Assembly: GCA_001465015.1 (NCBI GenBank)
Contig: LNEO01000150.1
Coordinates: forward strand, 1-64,000
DNA from: Deltaproteobacteria bacterium Ga0077539
Lineage (GTDB): Bacteria > Myxococcota_A > Polyangia > Polyangiales > Ga0077539
Length of the DNA: 64,000 nucleotides
Reading direction: 5' to 3'
Shown here one piece after another: positions 17,887 through 26,868 of this stretch. The number at the start of each line of letters is the position of its first letter. Position 1 is the stretch's first letter. The notes under the pieces were generated by a model, which was given only the letters and a program-made list of their open reading frames with translations, ran no database searches and was not told the origin of the DNA. Position numbers and translations under genes: made by a program.

Positions 17887-19542
17887 CTACCGCGGCTGCC
17901 GCCGCCGATAGACGGCGATGTCCCCTTCGCGCGCGATGAGCTCGACCCACCGCGCGTGCTCGTCGGCGTCGATGATCGGCACCCTCCCGTAGGTGAAGAT
18001 CCAATCGAAGTGTTGCCAGACTTCTTCGCTCTTGTACCAATTGAAGCCGGCGCTCTCTGGCTGGTATGCCGGGATCACTCGTCCCGGGACGAGGTGACGA
18101 ACCGGCTGCATTCTGCCCACTGGAGTCGTCGTATCGAACGCAGGAGTGTCGAGCCCGGTGAGAACCGCGAAGCCCGACTGAAACTGCTGATAGCTCATCG
18201 CAAAGAGCAGCGGGCTCCCCTTCTCGATGATGTACGCGCCCAGACGCAGCGGTCGCCCTTGCGCGTTGGTCTTGGGAAGGTGCGCGACCTGCGCGCTCAG
18301 CCTTTGCAACGGAGAAAGAGTGACGCGGCCGTGACGTTCGACCGCCAACATGATCGTCGTGTAGCGGGTCACCGAATACCCGAGGATCATCAGCGTCGCG
18401 CAGGTCGCGACGGCGCGCTGAATCCAGCGGGTCTCCGTGAAGTGCCAACGACGCGAGCAGATCACCATCGGCAACATCCAGTACGAGAAGTCGAGGTACC
18501 GCTCGGCGATGGACTGGCCACTCGCGTAGGCCGGAAACAATCCGAAGCAAGCGATCGAGTACAGAAGTGCGATCTCGAAGCTCGTGATCTTGGTCCTACG
18601 CCAGAGCGACGAGAACAGCGAAACGGCGAGGGTCAATTTCAAGAAATTCGCGAACCACTGCTCGTCTGGCCCGCGGACGAGGTTGAAGCTGAACTCCAGA
18701 TAGTCCCTCCGGTACGACAGCTCGCGGACGAAGTTGATGTTCTTCCAGATGCCCGACATGGACGAGAGCGACTGAGAGCGGGCGTTCCAGTACAAGAGCA
18801 GCGCGGCGGACGGCGCGATCATGAGCAAGCCGCGAAGCCCCGTGACGAAGCTCGCGCGCGCCGCTTCCTTCACGGTCGCGGTCTGATTCCACGCGGTCAT
18901 CAGGCGGTCCTTCATGGCCCGCAGCGTGAGCCCCCCGAGCAGCAGCGCCAACCAGGAGTAGCTCTGGCTGTGAGCCATGAAGCACAGCACGCACAGCAAC
19001 GAGCACAGCCCGAGCGCGACGCGGGCGCGCTTCTCGCTGACCTTCGACCGGTATCCGAACGCCGTGTCGAACTCGCTGATCGCCAGCACCATGATCGACA
19101 CGGATGACACCAACGGGAGATATCCCCAGGTCACCCACGACGTCGTGTACAGCATCGGAAAGGCGAAGATCGCGCCCCACACCGAACTTCGCTGACGCCG
19201 AAGCGCGTAGTAGCAGGCCAGGGGAAAGCCCAGATACGCCATGAGCAGCATCGCGATCACCACGCTGCGATGCGCGCCAAACAGCGGAACCATCTGCCCC
19301 GCGACGTGATAGACGAGCGAGTTTGGATCGGCCAACGACACGTGCCGATACAGCTGAGCCCGCGCAGGAAACTCTCCCGAGACGATCGACGAGTTGAACG
19401 TGTGGAAGTGATAGTCCTGCCCAGGGCCGATCCCCGCGCGCAGATGAATGATCACCGTGAACAGCGCGAACAACGCAAACACGGCCTGCTCGATCGAGAA
19501 CGAGAACGGTCGGCGCGGCTTCGACGACAGCTCCGCGCTCAC
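17887..19542 (-). CDS. Multi-span membrane protein with GPGQDYH motif (GT-C-like)
   Basis: 551 residues from a GTG at 19542 overlapping the TGA of the upstream gene (GTGA). About ten hydrophobic helices. After the first there is a loop motif GPGQDYHFH (39-47), then the NSLVYHVAGQMVPLFG segment, SQSYSW, and GQSIAERYLDFSYWMLP. A soluble C-terminal part ends TPAFDTTTPVGRM...FDWIFTYGR...DIAVYRRR. The same motifs recur in the same order in the 590-residue protein at 25024-26796, so they are paralogs. The acidic first loop and multi-TM layout suggest a GT-C-type lipid-linked sugar transferase or another membrane enzyme (inference). Confidence 0.8.
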   Translation of the reverse strand: MSAELSSKPRRPFSFSIEQAVFALFALFTVIIHLRAGIGPGQDYHFHTFNSSIVSGEFPARAQLYRHVSLADPNSLVYHVAGQMVPLFGAHRSVVIAMLLMAYLGFPLACYYALRRQRSSVWGAIFAFPMLYTTSWVTWGYLPLVSSVSIMVLAISEFDTAFGYRSKVSEKRARVALGLCSLLCVLCFMAHSQSYSWLALLLGGLTLRAMKDRLMTAWNQTATVKEAARASFVTGLRGLLMIAPSAALLLYWNARSQSLSSMSGIWKNINFVRELSYRRDYLEFSFNLVRGPDEQWFANFLKLTLAVSLFSSLWRRTKITSFEIALLYSIACFGLFPAYASGQSIAERYLDFSYWMLPMVICSRRWHFTETRWIQRAVATCATLMILGYSVTRYTTIMLAVERHGRVTLSPLQRLSAQVAHLPKTNAQGRPLRLGAYIIEKGSPLLFAMSYQQFQSGFAVLTGLDTPAFDTTTPVGRMQPVRHLVPGRVIPAYQPESAGFNWYKSEEVWQHFDWIFTYGRVPIIDADEHARWVELIAREGDIAVYRRRQPR

Positions 19543-20456
19543 GGGTTCACCTGAATCTGCGAGAATCCCCCGCCGAGCCCGAGAAACGCGCGCACATGAA
19601 TTCGCACCCGTGTCGCAGGAAACGGCGTCCGCGGCACCCAGTGAAACGAACTGCGAGCGTGAGCCGTCGCCGAGATGTCCTGCTCCTCGGTGTGGACGAG
19701 TCGATCGCCATCGAACACCTCGATCGCGATGCGGGCGGTGGCGTAGTTCGGCTCTTTTTGCACGTTCCACATGCGCATGCTTCGCAGCGTTCGCGAGGGA
19801 ATCGTCAGCTCGATCCACCCGAGCGCGCCGTCTGGCAACACCCAGTTCGAATCCAGATCGCGATCCGTGACCGCCCAAGGCGGATACAAGATTCCCCACG
19901 ACGCCGACGCGGTGGCGACCTCGCGCGGTCCGAAGAAGTACCAGCCCATCGCGAGCACAGACGCGACGACACACAGCGCCGCCAGCGTCCGATACGCTTG
20001 CAGAGCTCTGCGCTGCCACCACGGCAGCATGCTCAATCGCATGGGGCGGAGCGCGCGCTCGATCACAAACGCCGCCTTGCGCGGAGAGGCGAGCTTCTCG
20101 GCCCAGGCGTCGAGCGCGTCCCGTTGCCCCTCGGCGGTGATGTCTGCGCCTAGCCCGAGCTCTGCGAACGCTGGATCGCAGCGGGAGGCCAACGCGGGCC
20201 ACTGCGTCTTCGCGGCGAGCAAGCTCGCGACCGCGCTCACGATCAGCTCCTTCGCAGGCTGCTCGAGACCGACCGCGCTGAGTCGCTCGATCGCTTGAAA
20301 GCGTGTGTACCAGTCGCGAAGGAGCCGAGAGAGCTTCTCAGGCTCCTCGGGAGCGGCGGTTGTATCCGAGACGCGAAGCCATGAAAGCAACGACGCGATC
20401 GTTCGCCTCGCGATGTTCGACGGCGTTCGAGGCGATGCTGCGCTCGATGAAGTCAT
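19539..20456 (-). CDS. Single-span membrane protein with C-terminal beta domain
   Basis: 305 residues. A cytoplasmic helical N-terminal region (~1-145) is followed by one membrane helix (LAALCVVASVLAMGWYFFG), then a mainly beta domain (WVLPDGALGWIELTIPSRTLRSMRMWNV, IEVFDGDRLVHTEEQDI, FPATRVRIHVRAF) that resembles discoidin/F5-8C-type carbohydrate-binding modules. It is 4-bp overlapped by the multi-span GPGQDYH protein, so the two are probably made together as partners in one membrane system. No catalytic residues are seen. Confidence 0.72.
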   Translation of the reverse strand: MTSSSAASPRTPSNIARRTIASLLSWLRVSDTTAAPEEPEKLSRLLRDWYTRFQAIERLSAVGLEQPAKELIVSAVASLLAAKTQWPALASRCDPAFAELGLGADITAEGQRDALDAWAEKLASPRKAAFVIERALRPMRLSMLPWWQRRALQAYRTLAALCVVASVLAMGWYFFGPREVATASASWGILYPPWAVTDRDLDSNWVLPDGALGWIELTIPSRTLRSMRMWNVQKEPNYATARIAIEVFDGDRLVHTEEQDISATAHARSSFHWVPRTPFPATRVRIHVRAFLGLGGGFSQIQVNP

Positions 20457-20569
20457 ACTCGACCCTCGTGTAAGCTAATGTGAGGGCCCAGACTGACACG
20501 GCCACGACGACCGCTTCAAGGGTCGCTCACGCTTTGGCCGCGGCGACGCTGGAATGCGCTTCGGCGCGT

Positions 20570-20587
20570 CGCCCGCGAGCGCGGGCG
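20570..20587 (-). terminator. Perfect hairpin after the metallophosphoesterase gene
   Basis: CGCCCGCG-AG-CGCGGGCG is an 8-bp perfect stem about 4 bp beyond the minus-strand stop codon at 20592. No run of T follows on the minus strand, so it may be a weak or Rho-independent-like terminator, or an mRNA-stabilising hairpin. Confidence 0.35.
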
Positions 20588-20591
20588 TCGC

Positions 20592-21329
20592 TCACACCCC
20601 GATGAACAACCGATGCGCGAAGTTGCGCTCGAGCTGCGCGCTGAAGATCTTCTGCGCGGCGGACTCGATGTCGTACTCGACGCGCTTGAACTCGAACACC
20701 TTCGTGCTCGTGTCGTACACGACGTAGCTCGCGCGGTTGTCGTAGTCCCTCGGCTGCCCCGTCGAGCCCACGGACACGATGTACTTGCGATCGGGGCGCA
20801 GCGTAAACTTGCGCGACGGAAGCTCGTCCACCTCGTCCTCGGTGAACTCGAACACCTTGCACAGGTGCGAGTGCCCGATCAGCGTGAGGTGCGACAGGTC
20901 ATCGAAGTACGGCAGACACTCGCGCGCCTGCTCGGGCGCAAAGATGTAGTCGAACTCTTCGATCCGCACCGGCGAGCCGTGGCAGAGCGTCACGCCCGTG
21001 CCCTCGACGTCGTGCTTGTACGGCAGTGATTTGAGCCACTGCATGTTCTCGTGCGTCAGGGTCGAGGCGTGCAGATCGAGCGCCCTGCGCGCAGCCTCGT
21101 AGTAGTACGAGTAGTCCATGCGCCCCGCGACGGCCGCATCGTGGTTGCCCAGGATGGTGACCTTGGCCACGCGTCGCACGATGTCGGCGCACTCGTTGGG
21201 GGATGCGCCGTAGCCGACGACGTCCCCCAGGCAGTACTGCACGTCCAGTTTCTCACGACGAAGCGCCTCGACCACCGCCGAGAGCGCCTCGTAGTTCGCG
21301 TGAACGTCGCTGAAAACACCAATCCGCAT
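20592..21329 (-). CDS. Calcineurin-like metallophosphoesterase
   Basis: 245 residues. The dimetal motifs are all present: DVHANYEAL, GDVVGYGASPNE, GNHD, CHGSP and GHSH. It starts with MRIGVFSDVHANYE at the first beta strand. Similar enzymes hydrolyse phosphodiesters or nucleotides, and some cleave protein phosphates; the substrate is unknown. It stands alone between the membrane-protein pair and the long coiled-coil gene, with 135-bp and 183-bp gaps on its two sides. Confidence 0.92.
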   Translation of the reverse strand: MRIGVFSDVHANYEALSAVVEALRREKLDVQYCLGDVVGYGASPNECADIVRRVAKVTILGNHDAAVAGRMDYSYYYEAARRALDLHASTLTHENMQWLKSLPYKHDVEGTGVTLCHGSPVRIEEFDYIFAPEQARECLPYFDDLSHLTLIGHSHLCKVFEFTEDEVDELPSRKFTLRPDRKYIVSVGSTGQPRDYDNRASYVVYDTSTKVFEFKRVEYDIESAAQKIFSAQLERNFAHRLFIGV

Positions 21330-21512
21330 CGCAGTATTCGAAGAGACCCTCGGAGAGATTCAGCCCAATCGCCGCCGCGTAGACGCGCGCCGCAATCCGC
21401 GGTCGAGTCGCGGTGGCCGTCTTGCGCAGCGGCCTCGTTCTGAGTCGTCGATGCTATCCGCGGGGACCGCGCGCTGTCTACAGCTACAGAAGCCCTCCCG
21501 GCCCGCGCACGC

Positions 21513-24296
21513 TCAGATTACCGCGAGGAACGCAGATGCCGCGCGCTCGCCCGGCGTCAGCCCTTTTCCTTCGCGAAGCGACTTGTCGTAGTCGCGGGCG
21601 TCATCGACGACGCCCACGCCCTGCGTCGCAGCCGCGGCGAGCGGGCCGTCGTCCGACGTTCGAATGCGCTCGACCTCTCGACCGCCACCGGCGCGAACCA
21701 CGTGCGCGAGCACCCACGCGCAGCGCTCGACGGCCTCCCCCTCGAGCATCGACGGCGCGATCGCTCGAACCGCGCCCGTGCCAAACTCGCCCGCTGCCCA
21801 GCCAAAGAGCTGCGATTCGGTCGTTCCGACGGTCAGCGCGCGCTGCAACACGGGCATCAACCCGCGGCGCAGCTTGATCTTCGCGATCGCCACAGCGCCC
21901 GCCGCCGCGGCGACCGGACGCTTGGAGTTGGCCAGCTCGACCCACGCGTCACCGAGCTCGTCGCCCGCTGGGAGCATCGCCGCGAGCACTGGAGCGGCCT
22001 CCTTCGGCTCGAGCACCTTCAGCGCGCGCACCAGCGTTGGCCCGTGGGAGCGAGCGTCCTTCTTTGCGAGCCTCAAGGCCGCGGCGCCGCGGGCCCTCGG
22101 GTGCGCGCACCAGCGCGTGAGCTCGGCGGCGTCCATCACGGTCATCTCGGCGTCCGACGGAACGGGGCGAGGGTCTTCGACCTCGGGGCCGTCCATCGTC
22201 TCGGGGTCGTAGAGGCGCGCCATCGCGTCGATCGCGCTCGGCGGGACGGGGCTCACGCCGGACTTGTGCGCCCACGAAATCAAGTCACCCAGCAGCTCGT
22301 AGGCGCGGCGAGGGTCGAGGCCCACCGTCGTCGGGCCGTTGTCACAGGTGCGCGCGAACGCGACGAGCGCCTTTTGGGCGAGCGCCTTCTCGTCGGACGC
22401 GACCCCGAGCGCGAGGGCGCGCGAAAGCACCGCAGCGGACGGACGGACCCCCGCGCGAAGCATGGCGAAGAGCACGCGCTTCTCGCTCGCCTCGAGGCGC
22501 GCCGTCGGAACTCCCCGGGCGAACTGCCATTTCGCGCGCGCTTCGGGCGCTGCGACCTTGGCGATCGCGGCGATCGCTCGCTCGACGCCCTGGGAGGTCG
22601 AGATCTGCTGCTCGTCGAAGAGGGCGCGCTCTTCGTCGTCGGTCACGCCTGCGTCGAAGGCGACGCCCTCGCGCGCGAGGCGATCGGCCTCGACTCGGCG
22701 AGCGAGCGCGTCACCCGCGGATCGGCCAGAGAGCGCCTCGCCGACGGACCTCGCGTGCGCCTCGCCGCCGCGTGCAGAGACCGCGTGCCCGCCGAGCGAA
22801 CGGCCGTCGCGCGAGACCACCTCGACGCGCACATGAAAATCCCTCGCCAGCGCGTCGATCACCGCGCGGTCCTCGGCGGCCGTCGCGTCGAGCGCGGCGC
22901 GACCGAAGCGCGTCGCGCTGTCGTTGGAGAGGACCGAGAGCAACGCGAGCGGCAGCGTCGAATCCGGGTCTGCTTGCAACACAGGAACGGCCTCGTTCGC
23001 GGCCAGCGCCATCACGGTGTCGCCCGATCCTCGGAGCCACAGGCGGACCTCGCCGTCGACGACCGCGGCGCGACTGTCGCGCTCGCCGGTGAGCCACCCG
23101 ACCTCGCGTCGCGCGTCAGCGGCGCTCGCAGTGGGCGTCGCCGCGAGCAGCTCGTCATCGGCCGGAGAGGTCTCGCCCTCGAGCGGATCGAGCTCGTCGA
23201 CGGGCTCGGGCTCGTCGCCGTTGACCGGCTCGGGCTCGTCGCCGTTGACCGGCTCGATGGACTCGCCTGGGTCTTGCGAAGCGTCGGCGAGCGCTGCGGG
23301 CGCAGGCTCGATGGGCTCTTCGATGGGCGCTTCTTCGATCGCCTCGGCCTCTTCGACCGCAGCAGCTTCGTCTTCGATGGGCGCGGCCTCTTCGATCGCA
23401 CCGTCGTCCGCGGACGCTTCGGGCTCGAAGGGCTCGGCCTCTTCGACGGACTCGGCCATGCCCGCGCTGAGCTTCGCGTTGGATGGCCGCTTCTGCAGCA
23501 GCTCGATCGGCTGGCTCGTCTCCTGCGGGCTCGTGCTCATCGAGCTTCGGACCGACGGGCGGGCGCTGGGGGCCCTCGACGCGAGCGCCGCACGATCAGC
23601 AGCGGATTTGCTGGCAAAATCGTCGCGATCAACGTCGAACCGGGCCCGCGCGGCGGTCAGCTCGTGCTCGCGCGCGGTGATCGCGACGTCTCGAACGGCG
23701 AGCTCTTCGGCGCGCGCGGTGAGCTCTTCGGCGCGCGCTTCGAGCTCGTCGAACCTCGCTTCTAGCTGCGCCCTGTCGGCCGCGAGCTGATCGATCTGCG
23801 TGCGCAGGTCGTCCTCGCGGCGAGTGATGTCCTCGGCGCGGGTGTGCAAGCGCTCTTCGCGCGAGACGATCTGCGCCTCGCGCGCGGCGAGCTTCTGCAG
23901 ATCGGGCTCGCTGATGAAGCGCTCGAGCCCCTTGGGACCGACGGCGACGCGCGCGTCGCGCACGTACGAGGGCAGCGCGGCGCGCTCGTCGGCGAGCTTG
24001 CGCAACAGCTCGATCCGCAGGGAAATTTCCTCGTGCGCGCGCACCAGCGGGACGACCCACACGAACTTGCGCGAGACAGGATCGTGGTAGGCAAACGGCA
24101 CTGCGAGGTCGAGCGAGTCGACGTGATGCAGCGTCCCGTTGCGCGCGGCCTCGGCCAGCACAGGATCCGTCGCGGCGTTGACCGCGACGACGAGCTCGAC
24201 CTTGCGCGACGAGCCGTCGGGGTTGGTCACAAACGCGACGTCTCGCCGGGTCGCTGCGAATGCTCCGGCGTATACCGCCTCTTCACGTGGGCGCAT
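21513..24296 (-). CDS. Long coiled-coil / acidic-linker protein of unknown function
   Basis: 927 residues, no signal peptide. Residues ~1-120 are a globular domain with VNAATDPVLAEAARNGTLH and FVWVVPLVRAHEEISL. A long heptad coiled coil (~130-235) follows. Next is a disordered, very acidic linker (~270-395) containing EEA and EPVNGDEP repeats. The C-terminal ~500 residues are Ala/Leu-rich alpha-helical, HEAT-like, with FVVAGG-type segments. The layout suggests a cytoplasmic scaffold; similar proteins are common in myxobacteria but uncharacterised. No enzyme motif is visible. Confidence 0.75.
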   Translation of the reverse strand: MRPREEAVYAGAFAATRRDVAFVTNPDGSSRKVELVVAVNAATDPVLAEAARNGTLHHVDSLDLAVPFAYHDPVSRKFVWVVPLVRAHEEISLRIELLRKLADERAALPSYVRDARVAVGPKGLERFISEPDLQKLAAREAQIVSREERLHTRAEDITRREDDLRTQIDQLAADRAQLEARFDELEARAEELTARAEELAVRDVAITAREHELTAARARFDVDRDDFASKSAADRAALASRAPSARPSVRSSMSTSPQETSQPIELLQKRPSNAKLSAGMAESVEEAEPFEPEASADDGAIEEAAPIEDEAAAVEEAEAIEEAPIEEPIEPAPAALADASQDPGESIEPVNGDEPEPVNGDEPEPVDELDPLEGETSPADDELLAATPTASAADARREVGWLTGERDSRAAVVDGEVRLWLRGSGDTVMALAANEAVPVLQADPDSTLPLALLSVLSNDSATRFGRAALDATAAEDRAVIDALARDFHVRVEVVSRDGRSLGGHAVSARGGEAHARSVGEALSGRSAGDALARRVEADRLAREGVAFDAGVTDDEERALFDEQQISTSQGVERAIAAIAKVAAPEARAKWQFARGVPTARLEASEKRVLFAMLRAGVRPSAAVLSRALALGVASDEKALAQKALVAFARTCDNGPTTVGLDPRRAYELLGDLISWAHKSGVSPVPPSAIDAMARLYDPETMDGPEVEDPRPVPSDAEMTVMDAAELTRWCAHPRARGAAALRLAKKDARSHGPTLVRALKVLEPKEAAPVLAAMLPAGDELGDAWVELANSKRPVAAAAGAVAIAKIKLRRGLMPVLQRALTVGTTESQLFGWAAGEFGTGAVRAIAPSMLEGEAVERCAWVLAHVVRAGGGREVERIRTSDDGPLAAAATQGVGVVDDARDYDKSLREGKGLTPGERAASAFLAVI
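23207..23254. repeat. Perfect 24-bp tandem repeat (two copies)
   Basis: The unit CGGGCTCGTCGCCGTTGACC plus GGCT occurs twice in direct tandem, encoding the eight-residue repeat EPVNGDEP in the acidic linker of the coiled-coil protein. Length polymorphism between strains would be expected. Confidence 0.85.
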
Positions 24297-24371
24297 GGAT
24301 TCGACCGCAACGATACAAGAGCCGCGCCCGAGTACGAACTTCGCAGTAATGTCCCCGAAAGGTCATCCGCA

Positions 24372-25010
24372 GTGCTGGAATTTTCCTCAGATACCCCGCC
24401 GCCGGTGCGCGAGCTCGCCCTCGCCTGCGCCGCCTTTGTGCAAAAGGCTGTCGGCGTCGAGCTCGATCTCACGCCCGACACCCTCCCGCTCCTCGACCAC
24501 TACCTCTCGCTCGCCCGCGACGGAAAAGGGGAAATCCACGCCCTCGTCGCCGCCGCCGCTGGCGCGTACTTCGGCGAGGTCGTGAGAAAACAATACCCGT
24601 GCCGATGGGCGATTCCGACCCGCGATCCGTCGGACGAAATCGACCACGACGCCTGGAGGCTCGAGTTCGAACAGGTGTTTCTCTACCTCTATCCCGTGGT
24701 GCTCGCAGGGGAAGCGCTCGAGCGCGGCGCTCGGGCGACGTCCGCCGCCGACACGAGCGCTCGCGACGCCGGCTTCTCGGTCCGCGAGCAAGATCGCCCA
24801 GCGCTCGTCGCGGCGCTCGAGGTCCTCGGCGCCGTCGACGAAGACGAGTACTACCTCCCCTCGACGCGCTTCGACGTCCTCGCGTCGATCGCCGATCGAT
24901 TGACCGCGCTGCGACAAAGGGAGCTTCGCGTCGAAGAGCTCCCGACGATCTCGCCCGACGTCTACGCGCGCGCCATCGCAGAGGACCCCAAGAGCGATCG
25001 GCCATCGTAG
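24372..25010 (+). CDS. Conserved protein of unknown function
   Basis: 212 residues from GTG 24372. Helical, soluble, Ala/Leu/Glu-rich, with DHYLSLARDGKGEIHALVAAAAGAYFGEVVRKQ in the N-terminal half. A region FLYLYPVVLAGEALERG and a tail DEYYLPSTRFDVLASIADRLTAL follow. No recognisable family. It is divergent from the coiled-coil gene at 24296 (75-bp gap) and lies 13 bp upstream of the multi-span gene that starts at 25024, so they are probably one unit. Confidence 0.7.
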   Translation: MLEFSSDTPPPVRELALACAAFVQKAVGVELDLTPDTLPLLDHYLSLARDGKGEIHALVAAAAGAYFGEVVRKQYPCRWAIPTRDPSDEIDHDAWRLEFEQVFLYLYPVVLAGEALERGARATSAADTSARDAGFSVREQDRPALVAALEVLGAVDEDEYYLPSTRFDVLASIADRLTALRQRELRVEELPTISPDVYARAIAEDPKSDRPS

Positions 25011-25023
25011 AGCACGGCCACCC

Positions 25024-26796
25024 ATGCCCCCTCCTCTCGTCACGCGTCTCGCTCGCGGCGTCGCTAGCGTTCGAAGGCAAATCGACGAAGCGTCCCCGAG
25101 CGCCCAACTGATGGCGCTCGCGCTCGCGGTCCTCGCCGCGCTCACCTTCGCGATGCACGCGCGCGCGCCGTTCGGCCCCGGGCAGGACTATCACTACCAC
25201 TTGATGGTGACCGCGATGAACGCGCGGCCCTCGAGCGACCCGCTGCGCGCGCTGTATCACGACCTGCCGTGGTTCGACGCCAACACGCTCGTCTACCGCG
25301 TCGCGTGGCCGCTCGTCGCGCTCTTCGGCCCGGTGCGCGGCTTTCAGTGCGCCATCGCCCTGCTGTACTACCTCGGCCTGCCCGCGGCGACATGGTACGC
25401 GCTGCGACGATCGGGCCGCGCTCGCTGGGCCGCGCCGCTCGCCTTCGTCTTCGTGTATGGCCGCATCTGGTCGAAGGACGGGTTCGTTCCGTTTCTCGTC
25501 GCCTCGACGTTCATGGTGCTCTCGCTCGCCGAATGGGACGCGATCCTCGCGCGACGCGACGTCGCCCCGCGCCCAGCGGTGATCCGCGCGGCGCTCTTCG
25601 CCGCCCTGCTCTTTCTCGCGCACGCTCACAGCTACGCTTGGACCCTCGCGGTCCTCGCGCTCGCGACGGTCCTCACGGCTGGGCGACTCGCGCTCGCGGC
25701 GCGGCGTTCGAGCGAGCCCGATCGCTTCGCCCCCGCGCTCGCCGTCTGCGCTCGCTCGCTCCTCGCCGCGCTTCCCTCGGCGCTGCTCGCGCTGCTGTGG
25801 GTGATTCGATTGCGATCCATCGCGACCACCGTCGCGCCAGCGGTCGAGCGGCAAACGCAGCGATCCCGGCCGTACCTCGACCAGCTCGTCCCGATGCTTC
25901 GGCTGCGATGGGACTCTCTGCACACGAACTTCGAGCACGCCGAGTCGGACACAGAGCGGCTCTTTCCCAAAGCGATCGCGCTGCTCGTCCTCGCGCTGCT
26001 GCTCTTTGCGCGGCGCGACAAGCACCGGTCGCGCACGTTCGAGCTCTTCTCGTTGGCCTCGGCGCTGACTGCGATCTTCGCGCCGTCCTTTGTGCACGGG
26101 CAATCCGTCGCGCCCAGGCACCTCGAGTTCTTCTTGTGGACCCTGCCGCTCGTCCTGTGGCCCGACCGCAGCCCACAAATTCAAACAGACTCCCACGCTC
26201 CACCATCGTTGCGCGCGACGCTCGGCGCCCGCGGCGCAGCGCTCTTTGTCGCCATCATGGCCTTGTGCGTCGCGCGCATGCTCTCTCTGCAGTCCGCGCT
26301 CGAGCGCATGAACCGCGAAGAACTCGCGCCGATGCTCGCCCTCGTCGAGCCCTGTCGCGCCGCCCGCGCCCGGCCGTACAGCGTGCTCGCGTACGTTCCC
26401 ATGGAGCACAGCAGCCGCGCGGTGAAGAGCTGGAGCCTCCAACAAGCGCACGAGTCCTTCGCCGCCCTCTGCGGCATCGAGACGCCCGTCTACGACACAC
26501 GAACCAGCCCCCATCACCTGTTGCCCCTTCGCTACCGCGTGGCCCCGCCAGGACCGCCCACCCTCTTCGAGCGCAGGCAGCGCTGGTTCGACCCCTACCA
26601 GAACATCATTCAACGGGTCGACCTCGTGCTCACCTATCGCTTCGAGCCCACGCCGCAAGACCAACGCGAGCTCGACGCGAACCTCACGCTCGTCGGCCGA
26701 TCGGGCCCCTATCGCTTGTATCGACGACGCCCTGGCGAGATCGCGTATCCAGCGATCTTTCCGCTGTTCGGCTTCGGCTCGACGACGGTGCGATAG
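25024..26796 (+). CDS. Multi-span membrane protein with GPGQDYH motif (paralog)
   Basis: 590 residues with about ten hydrophobic helices. The first loop carries GPGQDYHYH (51-59). Then come NTLVYRVAWPLVALFG, AHAHSYAW, GQSVAPRHLEFFLWTLP, TPVYDTRTS, VDLVLTYRFEP and a final YRLYRRRP. These parallel, in the same order, the motifs of the 551-residue protein at 17887-19542. A GT-C-type membrane transferase is the best structural guess. The preceding gene (24372-25010) is tightly linked, 13 bp before it. Confidence 0.82.
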   Translation: MPPPLVTRLARGVASVRRQIDEASPSAQLMALALAVLAALTFAMHARAPFGPGQDYHYHLMVTAMNARPSSDPLRALYHDLPWFDANTLVYRVAWPLVALFGPVRGFQCAIALLYYLGLPAATWYALRRSGRARWAAPLAFVFVYGRIWSKDGFVPFLVASTFMVLSLAEWDAILARRDVAPRPAVIRAALFAALLFLAHAHSYAWTLAVLALATVLTAGRLALAARRSSEPDRFAPALAVCARSLLAALPSALLALLWVIRLRSIATTVAPAVERQTQRSRPYLDQLVPMLRLRWDSLHTNFEHAESDTERLFPKAIALLVLALLLFARRDKHRSRTFELFSLASALTAIFAPSFVHGQSVAPRHLEFFLWTLPLVLWPDRSPQIQTDSHAPPSLRATLGARGAALFVAIMALCVARMLSLQSALERMNREELAPMLALVEPCRAARARPYSVLAYVPMEHSSRAVKSWSLQQAHESFAALCGIETPVYDTRTSPHHLLPLRYRVAPPGPPTLFERRQRWFDPYQNIIQRVDLVLTYRFEPTPQDQRELDANLTLVGRSGPYRLYRRRPGEIAYPAIFPLFGFGSTTVR

Positions 26797-26854
26797 ACCC
26801 AAAGAGCGAGGGAGTCTCTTCTGCCCCGCGACGCGACCCCATGCGCGGGCACGC

Positions 26855-26860
26855 TATACT
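26855..26860 (+). promoter_or_regulatory. Candidate -10 element TATACT
   Basis: TATACT with an upstream GC (GCTATACT) ends 8 bp before the ATG of the SGNH lipoprotein gene. No recognisable -35 box is seen at the usual distance. If used, the transcript would be almost leaderless. Confidence 0.35.
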
Positions 26861-26868
26861 CGTCCTCG

